Assembly: GCA_009377695.1 (NCBI GenBank)
Contig: WHTP01000068.1
Span: forward strand, 1-32,013
Direction: 5' to 3'
From: Hyphomicrobiales bacterium
GTDB lineage: Bacteria; Pseudomonadota; Alphaproteobacteria; Rhizobiales; Xanthobacteraceae
DNA length: 32,013 nt
A program made the position numbers and the translations under genes. Shown piece after piece: positions 31,308-32,013 of this stretch (within the stretch, counting starts at the first letter, position 1; the number at the start of each line of letters is the position of its first letter). Below the pieces are notes generated by a model. The model was not told where the DNA came from and searched no databases. It saw only the letters and a list, made by a program, of their open reading frames with translations.

Positions 31308-31724
31308 ATGGACACTTTGAACCGGCCATCCGAGGGTAAAGTCCGACTGCGCGAGCAGTGCTACATCTGTTGGATGACGCCAACCGACAAGCCGCCACCC
31401 GCAGGCACGACCGAGGCACAGATCCGGGCCGCGCATTTCGACTATTTGCGCGAACTCGAGCGCAACGCGCTGCTGTTCGCCGCTGGGCCGTTCTTCGACG
31501 AGAACGGCGAACGCCATGGCGCCGGCATGATCATCATCCGCGCCAAGACCCGCGCCGAGGCGGAGGCGATCGGCTGCCGCGAGCCATTCACCGCAGCCGG
31601 CATGCGAACGATGACGCTGACGCCGTGGCAGCGCAACGAGGGCAGCCTCAACTTGCGGATCAGATTCCTCGATGGCGTGGTCGAGATCGACGACCGGACC
31701 TATGCGCTGAGCGCCCCGGACTAG
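31308..31724 (+). CDS. YCII-domain protein, stop codon inside a CTAG palindrome
   Basis: A 138-residue protein starting at ATG 31308, 12 nt after the Bug gene. The YciI-like dimeric ferredoxin fold is suggested by RAAHFDYLRELERNALLFAA, then GPFFDENGERHGAG and IIIRAKTRAEAEAIGCREPF. The family's histidine (in AAHFDYL) and the aspartate or glutamate of the second half are the usual putative active-site residues, and relatives include muconolactone-isomerase-like and chlorohydroquinone dehydrochlorinase-like enzymes. This fits a small catabolic role next to the oxidoreductase. The TAG stop at 31722-31724 is the TAG of the CTAG that opens palindrome C', so the original C-terminus may have been cut or replaced. 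The final residues read YALSAPD. Confidence 0.82.
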   Translation: MDTLNRPSEGKVRLREQCYICWMTPTDKPPPAGTTEAQIRAAHFDYLRELERNALLFAAGPFFDENGERHGAGMIIIRAKTRAEAEAIGCREPFTAAGMRTMTLTPWQRNEGSLNLRIRFLDGVVEIDDRTYALSAPD

Positions 31725-31788
31725 TGGCATTCGCTACCCCGTAGACCGCCGACTCCCAAAGCGAATGTCAAATCCAAAACTCCACTAG
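31721..31788. repeat. CTAG-bounded palindrome C', second copy with 11-bp deletion
   Basis: Same as palindrome C except for loss of 11 nt (AGTGGATTTGA) from the left arm and three substitutions, two in the loop and one in the right arm. The right arm here reads AGCGAATGTCAAATCC, which would pair perfectly with the left arm of C, so C carries the derived base at that site. With the left arm mostly gone the long stem cannot form. Confidence 0.85.
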
Positions 31789-31801
31789 CAGCTTATATTT
31801 G

Positions 31802-31877
31802 CTAGTGGTCCTTTGATTCTAACACTCGCAAAGTCGCCCGCTGAGAAGGGATGCGAATGTTAGAATCGGACCACTAG
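31802..31877. repeat. CTAG-bounded palindrome D', second copy
   Basis: Differs from palindrome D at one base (ACATTCGCA to ACACTCGCA in the left arm). It follows C' after the same 13-nt spacer as in the C-D pair and abuts the IS630-type end at its right CTAG. Confidence 0.9.
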
Positions 31878-32013
31878 AGCGGTTTCCACTTTCTGTGAAT
31901 CGAGGGGATTCCCTTCGGGGCACGAATAAGATTCTGTGGCCTTCTCCAAGCTGAGGAGGCTGCGATGGGGTATTCGAACGATCTGCGAGTTCGAGTGATC
32001 CAGGTGGTGGATA
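31877..32013 (+). mobile_element. Left end of an IS630-family insertion sequence (continues past the window)
   Basis: The element probably begins GAGCGGTTTCCAC directly after the TA of palindrome D' (31875-31876), which fits the TA target of IS630/Tc1-mariner elements. A GAATC-GAGGG-GATTC dyad follows at about 31897-31911, then a transposase start. The right end is outside the window, so the boundary is inferred from this one end. Confidence 0.65.
31965..32013 (+). CDS. IS630-family transposase, N-terminal fragment
   Basis: ATG 31965 follows GAGGAGG by about 6 nt and gives MGYSNDLRVRVIQVVD before the window ends. This is the usual opening of IS630-family transposases in rhizobia, which begin with 'YS.DLR.RV...V' ahead of a helix-turn-helix. 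Only 16 residues are visible, so intactness and the DDE catalytic triad cannot be judged. Confidence 0.72.
   Translation, partial: MGYSNDLRVRVIQVVD

Overview
The window looks like chromosomal DNA of a high-GC alphaproteobacterium of the Hyphomicrobiales, most likely close to Bradyrhizobium or Rhodopseudomonas. This is an inference. It rests on GC-rich codon use, the palindromic repeat typical of that group (CATCCTGAGGT outer arms), and a gene content dominated by periplasmic solute-binding proteins and small catabolic operons. No rRNA, tRNA, CRISPR array or phage genes were seen.

Layout. 1-756 is a graveyard: the C-terminal end of a glycosyltransferase, a broken piece of an amylo-alpha-1,6-glucosidase, and a broken arylformamidase-like hydrolase joined to it. 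759-3827 (minus) is a small operon: maleate-isomerase-like protein, Bug/TTT-type binding protein, and a frameshifted LLM flavin monooxygenase. 4111-5898 is an OmpA-family envelope protein with low-complexity repeats and a clear terminator. 6067-8312 holds a MetE-like methyltransferase divergent from a classical Bug protein. 8475-12718 holds two tandem 409-residue bicupins divergent from a small cupin and another Bug protein. 12720-18485 holds a zeta-class GST divergent from a complete branched-chain-type ABC importer (binding protein, two permeases, two ATPases). 18558-23773 (minus) holds an amidohydrolase, a Bug-type protein, a NodB/PuuE-like deacetylase and two more Bug-type proteins, divergent from a LysR regulator (23907-24869). 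24853-25923 (minus) is an ABC-type solute-binding protein. 26401-27618 is a Bcr/CflA-type MFS exporter. 28025-29008 holds a STAS protein and a DUF1993 protein. 29172-31724 is an operon of quinone-oxidoreductase-like MDR, Bug-type protein and YCII protein. The right edge enters an IS630-family insertion sequence.

Theme. Seven Bug/TTT-type periplasmic binding proteins lie in 32 kb, and the window has no TctA or TctB membrane partner. Nearly every one sits beside one or two enzymes that could act on carboxylates or ring-cleavage products. The only complete importer is the Liv-type ABC system. The region therefore reads as a set of 'one binding protein plus one or two enzymes' cassettes for scavenging organic acids, aromatics or their breakdown products.

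Repeats. Four repeat types separate the cassettes: REP-like hairpins, a second GC-rich palindromic repeat, a nested hairpin mosaic between livK and livH, and, from 26099 to the right edge, six long palindromes bounded by CTAG (TA-flanked). Their arms differ between copies but stay self-complementary. One of these butts directly against the IS630 end and another supplies the stop codon of the YCII gene. This is the most unusual structure in the window.
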